Below are positions 20,384-29,008 of a stretch of DNA of 64,000 nt, piece by piece. The stretch is from Paenibacillus sedimenti (GTDB taxonomy: Bacteria; Bacillota; Bacilli; Paenibacillales; NBRC-103111), in assembly GCF_014534655.1 (NCBI RefSeq), contig NZ_JACVVD010000001.1, positions 1 through 64,000 of the forward strand. The letters run 5' to 3'. Below the pieces are notes generated by a model. It was not told the DNA's origin. It saw only the letters and a list, made by a program, of their open reading frames with translations, and did not search any database. The translations under genes and the position numbers were made by a program. Each line of letters begins with the position of its first letter. The first letter of the stretch is position 1.

Positions 20384-22075
20384 ATGAAAGTCAACATAAC
20401 AAAAGTGGCAAGCGTTCTGATGGTCGTCGCCTTGCTCGCGGCCACCGGCTGCAGCAAGTCGAATTCTGACGGCGCAAGCAGTCCTGCGGTATCGTCAACA
20501 CCGAAAGAAGATCTTACTCCCATGACGATCAGTTGGGCTTCAGGGGACAACATTCCGCTCTGGGACGACATGCAGAGCGAAGTCGGCAAAGTCATTACAC
20601 AAAAAACCGGCATCTCCATTAAGGCGCAATTCCCGGTCGGCAATGACACGGATATGTTCGCCCTGATGGTGGCAAGCAACGACTATCCGGATATGGTTTC
20701 AGCCAAGACCAGTGCGAGCAAGCTCAAAGACGCCGGCGCTTTGATTGATCTGGCGCCGCTCATTGACAAGTATGGGCCGAACATCAAGAAGCTATATGGC
20801 GATTACATGAAGCGTCTGCGCTGGAGCAATGACGACCATGGCATTTATGTCCTGCCGACAGCTGGGGTAGACAACCAGTACTTCAAGGCAGGCGGCGGCT
20901 TCGAGCTGCAGCATGCCGTGGTGAAGGAGCTTGGTTATCCTCCAATCAAGACGGTGAAGGATTTCGAGAACGCTCTCAAAGCCTATAAAGACAAGCACCC
21001 GACCACAGCCGACGGAATGCCGATCATCCCCTTGTCCCTGAACGCAGGGGAATGGCAGATTTTGATTACCACCACCAACCCGGCCGCTGCCACGACAGGC
21101 GTGCCGGATGATGGCGAATTTTACATCGATCCGAAAACCTATGAGGCGAAGTTCCACTACTTGCGTACGGAGGAGAAGGAATACTTCCGATGGCTGAACC
21201 ATATGAACGACATCGGCTTGCTCGACCCGGAGAGCTTCGTGCAGAAGTATGACCAGTACAAGGCGAAGGTTGCCAGCGGTCGTGTTCTGGGACTCATCGA
21301 TGTGGATTGGGACTACGCCAATGAAGAAGCAACGCTGAAGAAAGACGGCAAGTTCGATCAAACCTATGCCCACTTCCCGGTTACCTTGAATGAATCCTAC
21401 AAGAGATATGATTTCCAGGATACCGGATACTTGGCTGGTATCGGTATTTCGATCACGAAGAGTGCCAAAGACCCGGTTCGCGCCATCAAGTACCTGGATT
21501 ATCTGGCGTCTGATGAAGGGCAAGTATTGCTCAACTGGGGGATCGAAGGCAAGCATTACAAGGTGGAGAACGGCAAGCGCGTCATCCTGGACGACATTCT
21601 GAAGATGAAAGTCAATGACAACAAAAGCTTTAAGCAAGCTACCGGTATAGAAATGTATCTGGGAATTGGACCGGGCTACGGTGACGGCGTGAAGGACCCA
21701 ACCGGCAACTATTACACCACCGTCTTCCCGGAGCAAATCGAGAAGGAATACACCCAAGCGGACAAAGAGACATTGGCTGCTTACAAAATCAAGAACTTCA
21801 AGGACCTGTGGCCGTCCGAGAAGGAATTCCCGGTTAGACCGTGGGGCGCCGCATGGAACATTAACATGGAAACCGGCTCCGAAGCGAACGTCCTCTTCCA
21901 GAAGTGCGAAGAGATTATGAAGAAGCGCATTCCGGAAGCGATTTTGGCGAAGCCGGACCAATTCGACGCCGTATGGGACAGCTTCATGAAGGATCTGGAA
22001 AAAGCCGGCGTTAACAAGCTGAATCAGGAATTCACCAAGCTGGTGAAAGACCGCGTGAAGCTTTGGAATGAATAA
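20384..22075 (+). CDS. Sugar-binding lipoprotein, LplA type
   Basis: 563 residues. Lipoprotein signal peptide with lipobox AATGC at about residues 19-23, then a low-complexity Ser/Asp linker and a bacterial solute-binding domain of the large LplA/YtcQ class. It would be tethered outside the membrane and deliver an oligosaccharide to an ABC permease. It closely resembles the protein at 44853-46556 over its whole length; blocks such as EYFRWLNHMNDIGLLDPESF and LNAGEWQILI are identical. Ribosome site GGGAGG precedes the ATG. Its own permeases are lost, so if it works it may feed the paralogous permeases at 42916-44789. Confidence 0.9.
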   Translation: MKVNITKVASVLMVVALLAATGCSKSNSDGASSPAVSSTPKEDLTPMTISWASGDNIPLWDDMQSEVGKVITQKTGISIKAQFPVGNDTDMFALMVASNDYPDMVSAKTSASKLKDAGALIDLAPLIDKYGPNIKKLYGDYMKRLRWSNDDHGIYVLPTAGVDNQYFKAGGGFELQHAVVKELGYPPIKTVKDFENALKAYKDKHPTTADGMPIIPLSLNAGEWQILITTTNPAAATTGVPDDGEFYIDPKTYEAKFHYLRTEEKEYFRWLNHMNDIGLLDPESFVQKYDQYKAKVASGRVLGLIDVDWDYANEEATLKKDGKFDQTYAHFPVTLNESYKRYDFQDTGYLAGIGISITKSAKDPVRAIKYLDYLASDEGQVLLNWGIEGKHYKVENGKRVILDDILKMKVNDNKSFKQATGIEMYLGIGPGYGDGVKDPTGNYYTTVFPEQIEKEYTQADKETLAAYKIKNFKDLWPSEKEFPVRPWGAAWNINMETGSEANVLFQKCEEIMKKRIPEAILAKPDQFDAVWDSFMKDLEKAGVNKLNQEFTKLVKDRVKLWNE

Positions 22076-22180
22076 AAGCGAACCAATCCGATTGAGAGGG
22101 GACCGCCATGGAGTGCGTTCCCTTATCTCATGACGGCGCTATTGGGACAAAACCGAGTTCATACAGTTGGAGGGATTACT

Positions 22181-23878
22181 ATGCTGCGGCTTTTTCGAAC
22201 GAATGAAATACGCGATGTGCAAGAACTGGAAGGAGACTGGGATTTTCAACCGATTGACGGGACTGTGGGGTTGCCGTCCGTCTACCGGTACCGGATGCCT
22301 GTGCCCGGTTGCTGGGAGATGCATCCGCAGTTTACGACCTATCGAGGGAAAGGCGTCTACCGGAGAACGGTAGAAATATCGCGGAAAGGCGCAATCCGGC
22401 TTGTTTTTAAAGGCGTGAGCCATACAGCTGACGTTTACTTTAACGGAAAGCCGATAGGGCATCATTATAATGCGTACACGCCGTTTGCCGCCGTCATTCC
22501 GGATGTCGAACCGGGCACGCATGAGGTTGCGGTTATTGCGGATAATTCGTTCGGGGACTCGTCCGCACTTCATGTCCCGAACGATTATTATACATATGGG
22601 GGATTGATCCGACCCGTAGCGATTGAGCTGCTGCACGAGTTGTTTATCGAACGAATCGCATTTACACCGATCCGTTCGGCTGAAGGCTGGCAGGGGACGA
22701 TTCGTTTTTATGTACGGAATATCGGTAAACGAGTGCTGCGAGCGCGGGTGCAACTCCATCTGGCGGATCGGGACATTGCCGCAGGCGAGGTGGACGCGTT
22801 GCCGGGCGAGATCACCGAGCTTTCGATTACGGAATCGTTCCCCGGCGTTGTCCCGTGGTCGGCGAACGATCCGAAACTGTATCTATTGAATGCGCAGCTG
22901 TATGCAGAAGGACAGGAAGCTCCCGTGGACGATTTGATCGAGCGGGTCGGCTTTCGAATGGTGACAACGTTGAATGGGCGCATTCAGGTAAACGGCGAGG
23001 ACGTTGTTTTAAAGGGCTTCAACCGGCACGAGGATCATGCGTTGGCAGGAGCCGCCATACCTTACTCGCTCATGGTGCACGATATCGAATTGATGTTGGA
23101 TATGGGCGCAAATGCCGTTCGGACGAGCCACTATCCGAATGACGAACGTTTTCTTGATTTGTGCGATGAACGCGGCTTGCTCGTCTGGGAAGAAAATCAT
23201 GCGCGCGGCCTAAGTCTGGAGCAAATGAAGCATCCATTGTTCGCAAAGCAATGCGAGGATTGCAATAGAGAGATGGTGGAAAGCCATTTCAACCATCCGA
23301 GCATCATCATCTGGGCGATATTGAACGAATGCGCAAGCGATACGCCGGAAGGCCGGGGGATGTACCGGACGCAGCTCGAGCAAATCCGAACGATAGATGC
23401 GTCCCGACCGCTAAGCTTTGCTTCGCATCACCGCGATCGCGAGCTCTGCTTCGATCTTGCAGATATCGTCTCGTTCAACCTGTATCCGCTCTGGTACGAA
23501 GACGAAGATCCGCAGGAGCTGGTCAAGCAGGCGAGACTTTGGGCGGACCAGGCAGGCGGGCTGGGGAAGCCGATGATCATGAGCGAATTCGGGGCCGACG
23601 GCTATTACGGATATCGCGATCCGAGCCGGGTAAAAGGAACGGAGGAGCGCCAGGCCGATATCATGGAGCGCAATTTGGCGGCTTATACGTCCGCCCCATT
23701 CTTGTCCGGCATGCTGATCTGGCAATTTTGCGACTGCAGAGTAACGGAAGGGACGGGATGGCTGCTGACCCGCGCCGGAACACAGAACAGCAAAGGAATC
23801 GTCGACCGGTACCGCAGGCCGAAGCTGGCGTATTCCGTTGTGAAGCGTTATTTTACAGATCAGCATCCAAAATATTGA
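22181..23878 (+). CDS. Glycoside hydrolase family 2 (beta-glucuronidase/galactosidase type)
   Basis: 565 residues, close to the length of bacterial beta-glucuronidases. Order: N-terminal sugar-binding jelly roll (PVPGCWEMHPQFTTYRGKGVYRR), Ig-like middle domain, TIM barrel. Acid/base Glu in IIIWAILNECASD (about residue 382) and nucleophile Glu in PMIMSEFGADG (about 468). The NRHEDH and RTSHYPND motifs are typical of GH2. No signal peptide, so it acts in the cytoplasm on imported oligosaccharides. ATG 22181 has GGAGGG upstream; the longer in-frame start at 22130 has no ribosome site. It follows the binding-protein gene by 105 bases, probably in one operon. Confidence 0.9.
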   Translation: MLRLFRTNEIRDVQELEGDWDFQPIDGTVGLPSVYRYRMPVPGCWEMHPQFTTYRGKGVYRRTVEISRKGAIRLVFKGVSHTADVYFNGKPIGHHYNAYTPFAAVIPDVEPGTHEVAVIADNSFGDSSALHVPNDYYTYGGLIRPVAIELLHELFIERIAFTPIRSAEGWQGTIRFYVRNIGKRVLRARVQLHLADRDIAAGEVDALPGEITELSITESFPGVVPWSANDPKLYLLNAQLYAEGQEAPVDDLIERVGFRMVTTLNGRIQVNGEDVVLKGFNRHEDHALAGAAIPYSLMVHDIELMLDMGANAVRTSHYPNDERFLDLCDERGLLVWEENHARGLSLEQMKHPLFAKQCEDCNREMVESHFNHPSIIIWAILNECASDTPEGRGMYRTQLEQIRTIDASRPLSFASHHRDRELCFDLADIVSFNLYPLWYEDEDPQELVKQARLWADQAGGLGKPMIMSEFGADGYYGYRDPSRVKGTEERQADIMERNLAAYTSAPFLSGMLIWQFCDCRVTEGTGWLLTRAGTQNSKGIVDRYRRPKLAYSVVKRYFTDQHPKY

Positions 23879-23940
23879 ATTTCCACATGATTTTTAGATG
23901 ATTTTAAGAAGTATTATTACAACCGCCATATAGTTAAAAT
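23868..23940 (+). promoter_or_regulatory. Family 1 operator E plus promoter
   Basis: Boxes CAAAATATTGAATT (23868-23881), ATGATTTTTAGATG and ATTTTAAGAAGT (23887-23912), -10 TAAAAT at 23935-23940. The second half is the most diverged of the six copies. It begins inside the last bases of the GH2 gene and now faces only gene debris. Confidence 0.5.
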
Positions 23941-23945
23941 AACAA

Positions 23946-23959
23946 TGTTATCGCTTACA
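23946..23959 (+). promoter_or_regulatory. cre-like site
   Basis: TGTTATCGCTTACA fits the CcpA consensus at 13 of 14 positions and lies immediately after the -10 of operator E, overlapping the expected start of transcription. Confidence 0.5.
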
Positions 23960-23984
23960 TAAAGCGTCCAATGAGGGGAGGTGC

Positions 23985-24286
23985 ATGAAAAACGACACCG
24001 AAGTGCAGTCACAAGTGTCGTTGAGATCTGGTTTTCTCGAAGACAGCAATGCCCAATTTATTTTCAAAACGGACGAGGATATTCAAGCGTGCATCAGTAA
24101 ATGAGCAGCAGCGACAGCTACAACCAGCGATGGATTTTGGAAGCATACGGAGGCAATTACAGGATCAAGAATGTTTCAACCGGTCTTTATTTGGATGGCG
24201 GCGGCAATACGGCAAACGGCTCTGACTTGAAGCAGTGGAGCAGCGACCCCAGCACCAACCTGCAGTGGCAGTTTGTGAATCCCTGA
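23985..24286 (+). pseudogene. Relic of secreted enzyme with ricin-B lectin end
   Basis: Two short frames. At 23985-24104 a 39-codon ORF with a good ribosome site (GGGGAGG) encodes an unrecognised peptide. At 24101-24286 a frame encodes about 61 residues that end like a ricin-type beta-trefoil (CBM13): NQRWILEAYGGNYRIKN, GLYLDGGG, then LQWQFVNP. Such modules usually end secreted glycoside hydrolases, so most of the gene appears deleted. The region 24287-24448 holds a GAGCAG/CTGCTC hairpin and AAGGGGGTG before an ATG that meets a stop at its third codon (24358-24366), also debris-like. Confidence 0.6.
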
Positions 24287-24448
24287 GGAACGGAAGGAAA
24301 GGTAGAGCAGCGGCTGTGAAGTCCTGCTCGTTATCTCTTTAAAGGGGGTGAAAAAACATGTATTGAGGGATATTGAAGCTTGACGCTTTGTCAGAGGCTT
24401 GCGAGAGAGGGCTGTAAAATTTTGGAGGGAATTAGGGGGTACATAAAC

Positions 24449-25582
24449 ATGTGGAGTTCATATGTTTCAGCGACGGCACTATCAACGGCCAATAATTATA
24501 TGATGAAAAGCGATACCACTTTTACGCATACGTACAGAGCTTACTTGAAGACATCTGAATGCGGGAAATTGAAGCTGAAATTCTGGTGCAGCAATCTGGT
24601 GGATTCCACATGGGCAGACGGCTCCGAATCGAGAGCCAATTTGCTTGGAGGACTTTGGAAAATTGAGGCGGCTTACATCGCTGACGGCGGGAAGCTGCCC
24701 GACGGAAATGTTGTAGAGGGCACTCAAATCCCGGTAACTTTCGATTCTTCCATGTCCAAGATGGTTTTACCGGGAGAAACGTTCTGGAGCGATGCCGCCG
24801 AGATCACAATCCCGAAGGAGCACTATTTGGCATTTTCGTGGACGATCACGACACTCGCTGCAGGCGACAGCTTTCCTTACAATACGGAAGCACCATTGGT
24901 ATCTGCCTACGATACGCCCGGGCATGCCGCCGGCCAAACGTCAGCCGATGGTTTCCGAATATCCGCAAACAGTCTGGTGCTTCCGGATTTCATAGGCTGC
25001 GAACGAGAGGGAGCAAAGCGCCTTGCGTTCCTGGGCGATTCCATCACCCAGGGCGTGCGAACACGACCGGATACTTATGAATACTGGGTTGCCCGCATTG
25101 CGGAGGGGCTTGCTCCGGCACACAGCGTATGGAACATCGGTTCGGGTTGGGCGCGAGCCTACGATGCCGCAAGCGACGGAGCTTGGTTGCATAAAGCCAA
25201 GCACAACGATGAGGTTGTCATAGCATTGGGGGTCAACGATATAGGTACAGCAGGACGAAGCGCCCCTCAAGTACTGGAGGATTTGCAAACGATCGTGGAC
25301 AAGCTTAAAGGCAGCCGTACCGGTATGACGGTGATCCTTTGTACCGTACCCACGTTTAATTTCTCCGGCTTGCAGGAGCTTGCCTGGAGGCATGTGAATC
25401 AGGCGATACGAAGCCATACCATCGCCGGCGTTGATCGCGTATTCGATATAGCGAAATTGCTCTCTCAAGCCGCTCCTCGTGATAACCTGCTTATGCCTGC
25501 ATATTTGTCCGAAGGGGACGATCCGCACCCTAATGGAAAAGCGGGTTCAGCCATTGCCGCCGCATTCTTATCCTGGTACTGA
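24449..25582 (+). CDS. SGNH/GDSL-type carbohydrate esterase
   Basis: 377 residues. N-terminal beta-sandwich-like region of about 170 residues, then an SGNH hydrolase domain: block I FLGDSITQG (nucleophile Ser), block III ALGVNDIG (Asn) and block V EGDDPHPNGKAG (Asp and His). Such enzymes remove acetyl or other acyl groups from sugars. No signal peptide, so it should act inside the cell on imported acylated oligosaccharides. ATG 24449 follows an AGGGGG ribosome site; an in-frame ATG at 24380 has none. Neighbours are GH2 and GH43 enzymes, which fits hemicellulose or pectin side-chain removal. Confidence 0.85.
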   Translation: MWSSYVSATALSTANNYMMKSDTTFTHTYRAYLKTSECGKLKLKFWCSNLVDSTWADGSESRANLLGGLWKIEAAYIADGGKLPDGNVVEGTQIPVTFDSSMSKMVLPGETFWSDAAEITIPKEHYLAFSWTITTLAAGDSFPYNTEAPLVSAYDTPGHAAGQTSADGFRISANSLVLPDFIGCEREGAKRLAFLGDSITQGVRTRPDTYEYWVARIAEGLAPAHSVWNIGSGWARAYDAASDGAWLHKAKHNDEVVIALGVNDIGTAGRSAPQVLEDLQTIVDKLKGSRTGMTVILCTVPTFNFSGLQELAWRHVNQAIRSHTIAGVDRVFDIAKLLSQAAPRDNLLMPAYLSEGDDPHPNGKAGSAIAAAFLSWY

Positions 25583-25617
25583 GAGGCAGAGCCGGAAAAG
25601 AACGACAATCGGAGTGT

Positions 25618-25690
25618 TGTAATATCTAATTAGTCTATGAAAAACACACCAATTTCGCAGGTATCGCAGAGCTTCATTTTTCTATATAAA
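25618..25690 (+). promoter_or_regulatory. Family 1 operator F plus promoter of GH43 gene
   Basis: Boxes TGTAATATCTAATT (25618-25631), ATGAAAAACACACC and AATTTCGCAGGT (25637-25662), -10 TATAAA at 25685-25690. The first box is almost the same as in copy C. Confidence 0.6.
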
Positions 25691-25742
25691 TAATTATGAA
25701 TACGCTTTTACATCAGACCCTCAAACAAGGAGAGGAATCCAA

Positions 25743-27263
25743 ATGCCATATACGAATCCGGTCATTCCCGGCTTTTATCCCGATCCGAGCATCTGCCGGA
25801 ACGGGGATGACTATTATCTGGTGACAAGCTCTTTTGCATATTTTCCCGGAGTCCCCCTATTTCACAGCAAGGACCTCGTTAATTGGCGCCAGATCGGACA
25901 TTGCCTCACAACCGAGCAGCAGTTGCCATTGGGAAACACTTGGCTCTCGGGAGGAATCTACGCCCCGACGATCCGCCTTCATGAGGGCTGGTTCTATATG
26001 GTAACGACGAATGTGAGCGGGGTCGGTAATTTTTTTGTTCGAAGCAGGCAGCCGGACGGTCCTTGGTCCGATCCAATACCTGTCGCGCAGAAGGGAATCG
26101 ATCCTTCTCTATTATTCGATGAAGACGGCAGTGTATACTTTCAATCCACTTGCGACGGCAATGAAGGCTACGGCATTTATCAATGCGAGATTGACATATG
26201 GACCGGAAGCATGCTGACGGAGAGCCGTCTGATCTGGAGGGGAACGGGCGGAGCGTACCCGGAAGCTCCTCATCTTTACAAGATCAACGGATTTTACTAT
26301 TTGCTGATCGCCGAAGGCGGAACAGAATATGGCCATATGGCTACGATAGCGAGAAGCAGCGCCCCCTATGGACCGTATGAACCGTGTCCCCATAATCCGA
26401 TTTTGTCTCATAGAAGCTTGAAGAGCAGCATACACGCAACCGGGCATGCGGATCTGGTACAGGCACATGACGGCAGCTGGTGGGCGGTTTTCTTGGGAAT
26501 CAGGCCTGTTTCTTATCCGATGCGGCATCATCTGGGCAGAGAGACTTTTTTGGCGCCCGTGTCATGGACGGATGACGGCTGGCCGATCATCGGTAACGGC
26601 GGGCGTATCGAGTCCGTTATGGAGGCTCCGCAGCTGCAGGAAGTCCGGTGGCCGCATAGGGCAATCAGAGATGATTTTGACGATACAACGCTAGGCTTTG
26701 ACTGGGTGTTTCTGCGGAATCCGACTCCGGAAAGCTGGTCGCTTCACGAAAGTCCGGGAAATTTGGTGCTGCGTGGGAATAAGGTGTCGCTCGACGATAC
26801 CGGCGCCCCCGCCTTTGTGGGCCGGCGTCTGCGCCATTTGTCATGCAACATAGCCGCCATATTAGATTTCGAACCGAAAAGCGAAGGCGAGGAAGCCGGA
26901 CTTACCGTATTTATGAACGATAGGTATCATTATGATCTTGCTGTAAAGTTCAAGGAAGGACGCAAGGTGATCGTATTACGGCGGACCGTGGGATCATTGA
27001 GAACGGAGCACACGCTCGAATGCGCAGCGGGTCCGGTCGTGCTAAAGATTGAGGCTCGGCCGGAATGGTTTGTTTTCGCCATTCAGCCCAATCAATCCGA
27101 TGTCCTTGAGTTGGGCTCGGGTGAAACGCATCTGCTCTCAACGGAGGTAGCGGGCGGCTTTACGGGAGTAGTCATTGCGATGTATGCAGTTTGCGAAACA
27201 GGACAGAGTACGCCGGCACTCTTTGATTGGTTCGATTATGAGCCGGTGAATCCTATCGAATAG
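25743..27263 (+). CDS. Glycoside hydrolase family 43 (beta-xylosidase/alpha-arabinofuranosidase type)
   Basis: 506 residues. Five-bladed propeller domain opening NPVIPGFYPDPSICRNGDDYY, with the general-base Asp in PDPS, the pKa-modulating Asp in KGIDPSLLFDEDG and the acid Glu in GAYPEAPHLYK. C-terminal beta-sandwich of about 200 residues, as in GH43 enzymes of the xylosidase/arabinofuranosidase type. No signal peptide, so it is probably cytoplasmic. ATG 25743 follows AAGGAGAGG. It has its own family 1 operator. A second GH43 copy survives only as a fragment at 37303-37443. The exact substrate (xylose or arabinose linkages) cannot be settled from sequence. Confidence 0.92.
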   Translation: MPYTNPVIPGFYPDPSICRNGDDYYLVTSSFAYFPGVPLFHSKDLVNWRQIGHCLTTEQQLPLGNTWLSGGIYAPTIRLHEGWFYMVTTNVSGVGNFFVRSRQPDGPWSDPIPVAQKGIDPSLLFDEDGSVYFQSTCDGNEGYGIYQCEIDIWTGSMLTESRLIWRGTGGAYPEAPHLYKINGFYYLLIAEGGTEYGHMATIARSSAPYGPYEPCPHNPILSHRSLKSSIHATGHADLVQAHDGSWWAVFLGIRPVSYPMRHHLGRETFLAPVSWTDDGWPIIGNGGRIESVMEAPQLQEVRWPHRAIRDDFDDTTLGFDWVFLRNPTPESWSLHESPGNLVLRGNKVSLDDTGAPAFVGRRLRHLSCNIAAILDFEPKSEGEEAGLTVFMNDRYHYDLAVKFKEGRKVIVLRRTVGSLRTEHTLECAAGPVVLKIEARPEWFVFAIQPNQSDVLELGSGETHLLSTEVAGGFTGVVIAMYAVCETGQSTPALFDWFDYEPVNPIE

Positions 27264-27318
27264 GTCTGTTTGGGTGTCCAGGATTGAAAAGTTGGTCGAT
27301 TTTAAAGATAAAGGAACT

Positions 27319-27831
27319 ATGAGTCAATTTCATAATTTGAAAAACCTGGCCACGTAAGGGATCTCGGTCTCGAATAAAATTCGTCACCTCCCCAAGGCCG
27401 GTTGGACTAGTTGCCCTTCACTAGAAGCAAAAGCTAAATAGAGACCGCCCAAATCCGTGAATAAGTTCCTGATAAAACCGGTTAACTATCAGAGATGAGC
27501 CATTGGAGGTTCAGGTAAAGAGCGCGACGAGATATTGGGTGGCTCTGACTTACATTAACTGGAAAACCTCCATCAAATCGTCCGAATTATCGTATTTCTA
27601 ATGATATATCTGGAAAATATCCCGTTAATTGGAACCAAATTCGACCAAAACTCGAAAAAAAGACATTTTAAAGGGAGGTTTTCCCGTTAAATGCTGGTAT
27701 AGGAACTTGAACGAAGGATTAACAGGAGGTTTTCCAGTTAGCTGTGTGAGAATGAGTGGCTATTTTATTAGTGCAATGCAACTAGTTGGACATTGTTGGT
27801 AAATCACAATTTTATTATGAAATTGACTCAT
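27319..27831. mobile_element. 513-bp non-coding element with 18-bp terminal inverted repeats
   Basis: The ends are perfect inverted repeats: ATGAGTCAATTTCATAAT at 27319-27336 and its complement at 27814-27831. Inside are a 16-bp unit TAACTGGAAAACCTCC (27556-27571), its perfect inverted copy at 27725-27740, and a near copy at 27674-27690. No ORF of note lies inside. No clear target duplication is visible. This fits a MITE-like or other non-autonomous element between the GH43 and APH-fold genes. Confidence 0.6.
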
Positions 27832-27852
27832 TATTTCAATTTATAGAAAGAT

Positions 27853-28830
27853 GTGACAAATAATTTGGAAAGTAATGTGAAACCCAAGCTGACAAGCAGC
27901 GATATGGAACGAATTATTCATCAAGCGTTCGGAAGCCGGGTCGTCGAAACGAAAGAATTAACGGATGGGTGGGCAAACAGCGCATACGCGATCATCACAA
28001 GCGACGACCGCGAGGTTATCCTAAAAGCAGCACCGTTCAAGGGAACAAAAATGATGCGTTATGAGGCAAACTTGATGCGCACCGAAGTCGAGGCGCTACG
28101 CTTGTTTGACAACATCGGCACGCTGCCTGTACCTAAGGTGCTAGCACACGACGATACATGCACCTTGATTAATGCGGAGTACTTTATTATGGAGCGGCTT
28201 TCGGGGGTTCCTTACAACAAAATTAAAGAGACGCTTTCCCAGGAAGAGAAGGACGCGATCGAATTTGAGCTTGGCGTCTATAGCCGCTTGATCAATGAAG
28301 TGCAAGGGGAGAAATTCGGATATTTCCTGCAGCAAGAATCGTGGAATGACTCCTGGGCGGAAGCGTTTCAACAGATGATCCTGGGCGTGCTGGCTGATGG
28401 CAGAGATGCCGGAGTCGAGCTGCCTGCGGGCGATGCGGTTATCGAATCGGAAATCGAACGGCATCTTGATGCTTTGCACGAAGTCGTTCAGCCCCGTCTC
28501 GTGCATTGGGATTTATGGGATGGAAATGTGTTTGTCGAGCATGGGAAAATAACAGGGCTGATCGATTTCGAAAGAGCGCTTTGGGGCGACCCGCTGATGG
28601 AGGTTTATTTCAGCCGCTTCAACCGATCCGTTGGGTTCTCAAGGGGCTATGGGATGGCCTTCGCAACCCAAAACCAGCAGCGGCGCAGGGTGATGTACGA
28701 TTTTTATCTGGATCTGATCTTGTGGATTGAATGTACCTTCCGGCAATATGAAAACAAAGACCACTGGAATTGGGCCCGCAACAATCTTGAGGAAGGCTGG
28801 GTACGTCTCCTCGCGATCGGCCGAGATTAA
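27853..28830 (+). CDS. APH-fold phosphotransferase (aminoglycoside phosphotransferase family)
   Basis: 325 residues. Kinase-like fold: Lys in VILKAAPF, catalytic loop LVHWDLWDGNVFV (HxDxxxxN type) and metal-binding Asp in GLIDFERALWGDP. Members phosphorylate antibiotics, choline, sugars or other small molecules; nothing here fixes the substrate, and the sugar context makes a metabolic role as likely as resistance. The start GTG 27853 has no good ribosome site and lies just past the terminal repeat of the inserted element, so the natural promoter may have been displaced. ATG 27905 is an alternative start. Confidence 0.8.
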   Translation: MTNNLESNVKPKLTSSDMERIIHQAFGSRVVETKELTDGWANSAYAIITSDDREVILKAAPFKGTKMMRYEANLMRTEVEALRLFDNIGTLPVPKVLAHDDTCTLINAEYFIMERLSGVPYNKIKETLSQEEKDAIEFELGVYSRLINEVQGEKFGYFLQQESWNDSWAEAFQQMILGVLADGRDAGVELPAGDAVIESEIERHLDALHEVVQPRLVHWDLWDGNVFVEHGKITGLIDFERALWGDPLMEVYFSRFNRSVGFSRGYGMAFATQNQQRRRVMYDFYLDLILWIECTFRQYENKDHWNWARNNLEEGWVRLLAIGRD

Positions 28831-29008
28831 ACCAGGTTCACCTGTTGCCCGAAGATTAGCGGGGATTGGAAGGTCTCTGCCGGTTTACAAAAAAGCAAAT
28901 AGGATATGTTTAGAGGCCCGAGCAATTGGGCCGTTTCAATGCCACGGCAACCATGGCAGATTGAGCGAAGACGATTTCTAAATACCTTAAAATGGAGGTT
29001 TGGCGGCG

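Noticed and set aside
20792-21961. 389-codon minus-strand ORF
   Set aside because: Fully antisense to the binding-lipoprotein gene, no protein family signal; an effect of codon bias. The same holds for long antisense ORFs at 37571-38659, 38690-39562, 29627-30673 and 40283-41254.
27556-27740. CRISPR-like array from the repeated 16-bp unit
   Set aside because: Only three copies, mixed orientation and irregular spacing; no cas genes.
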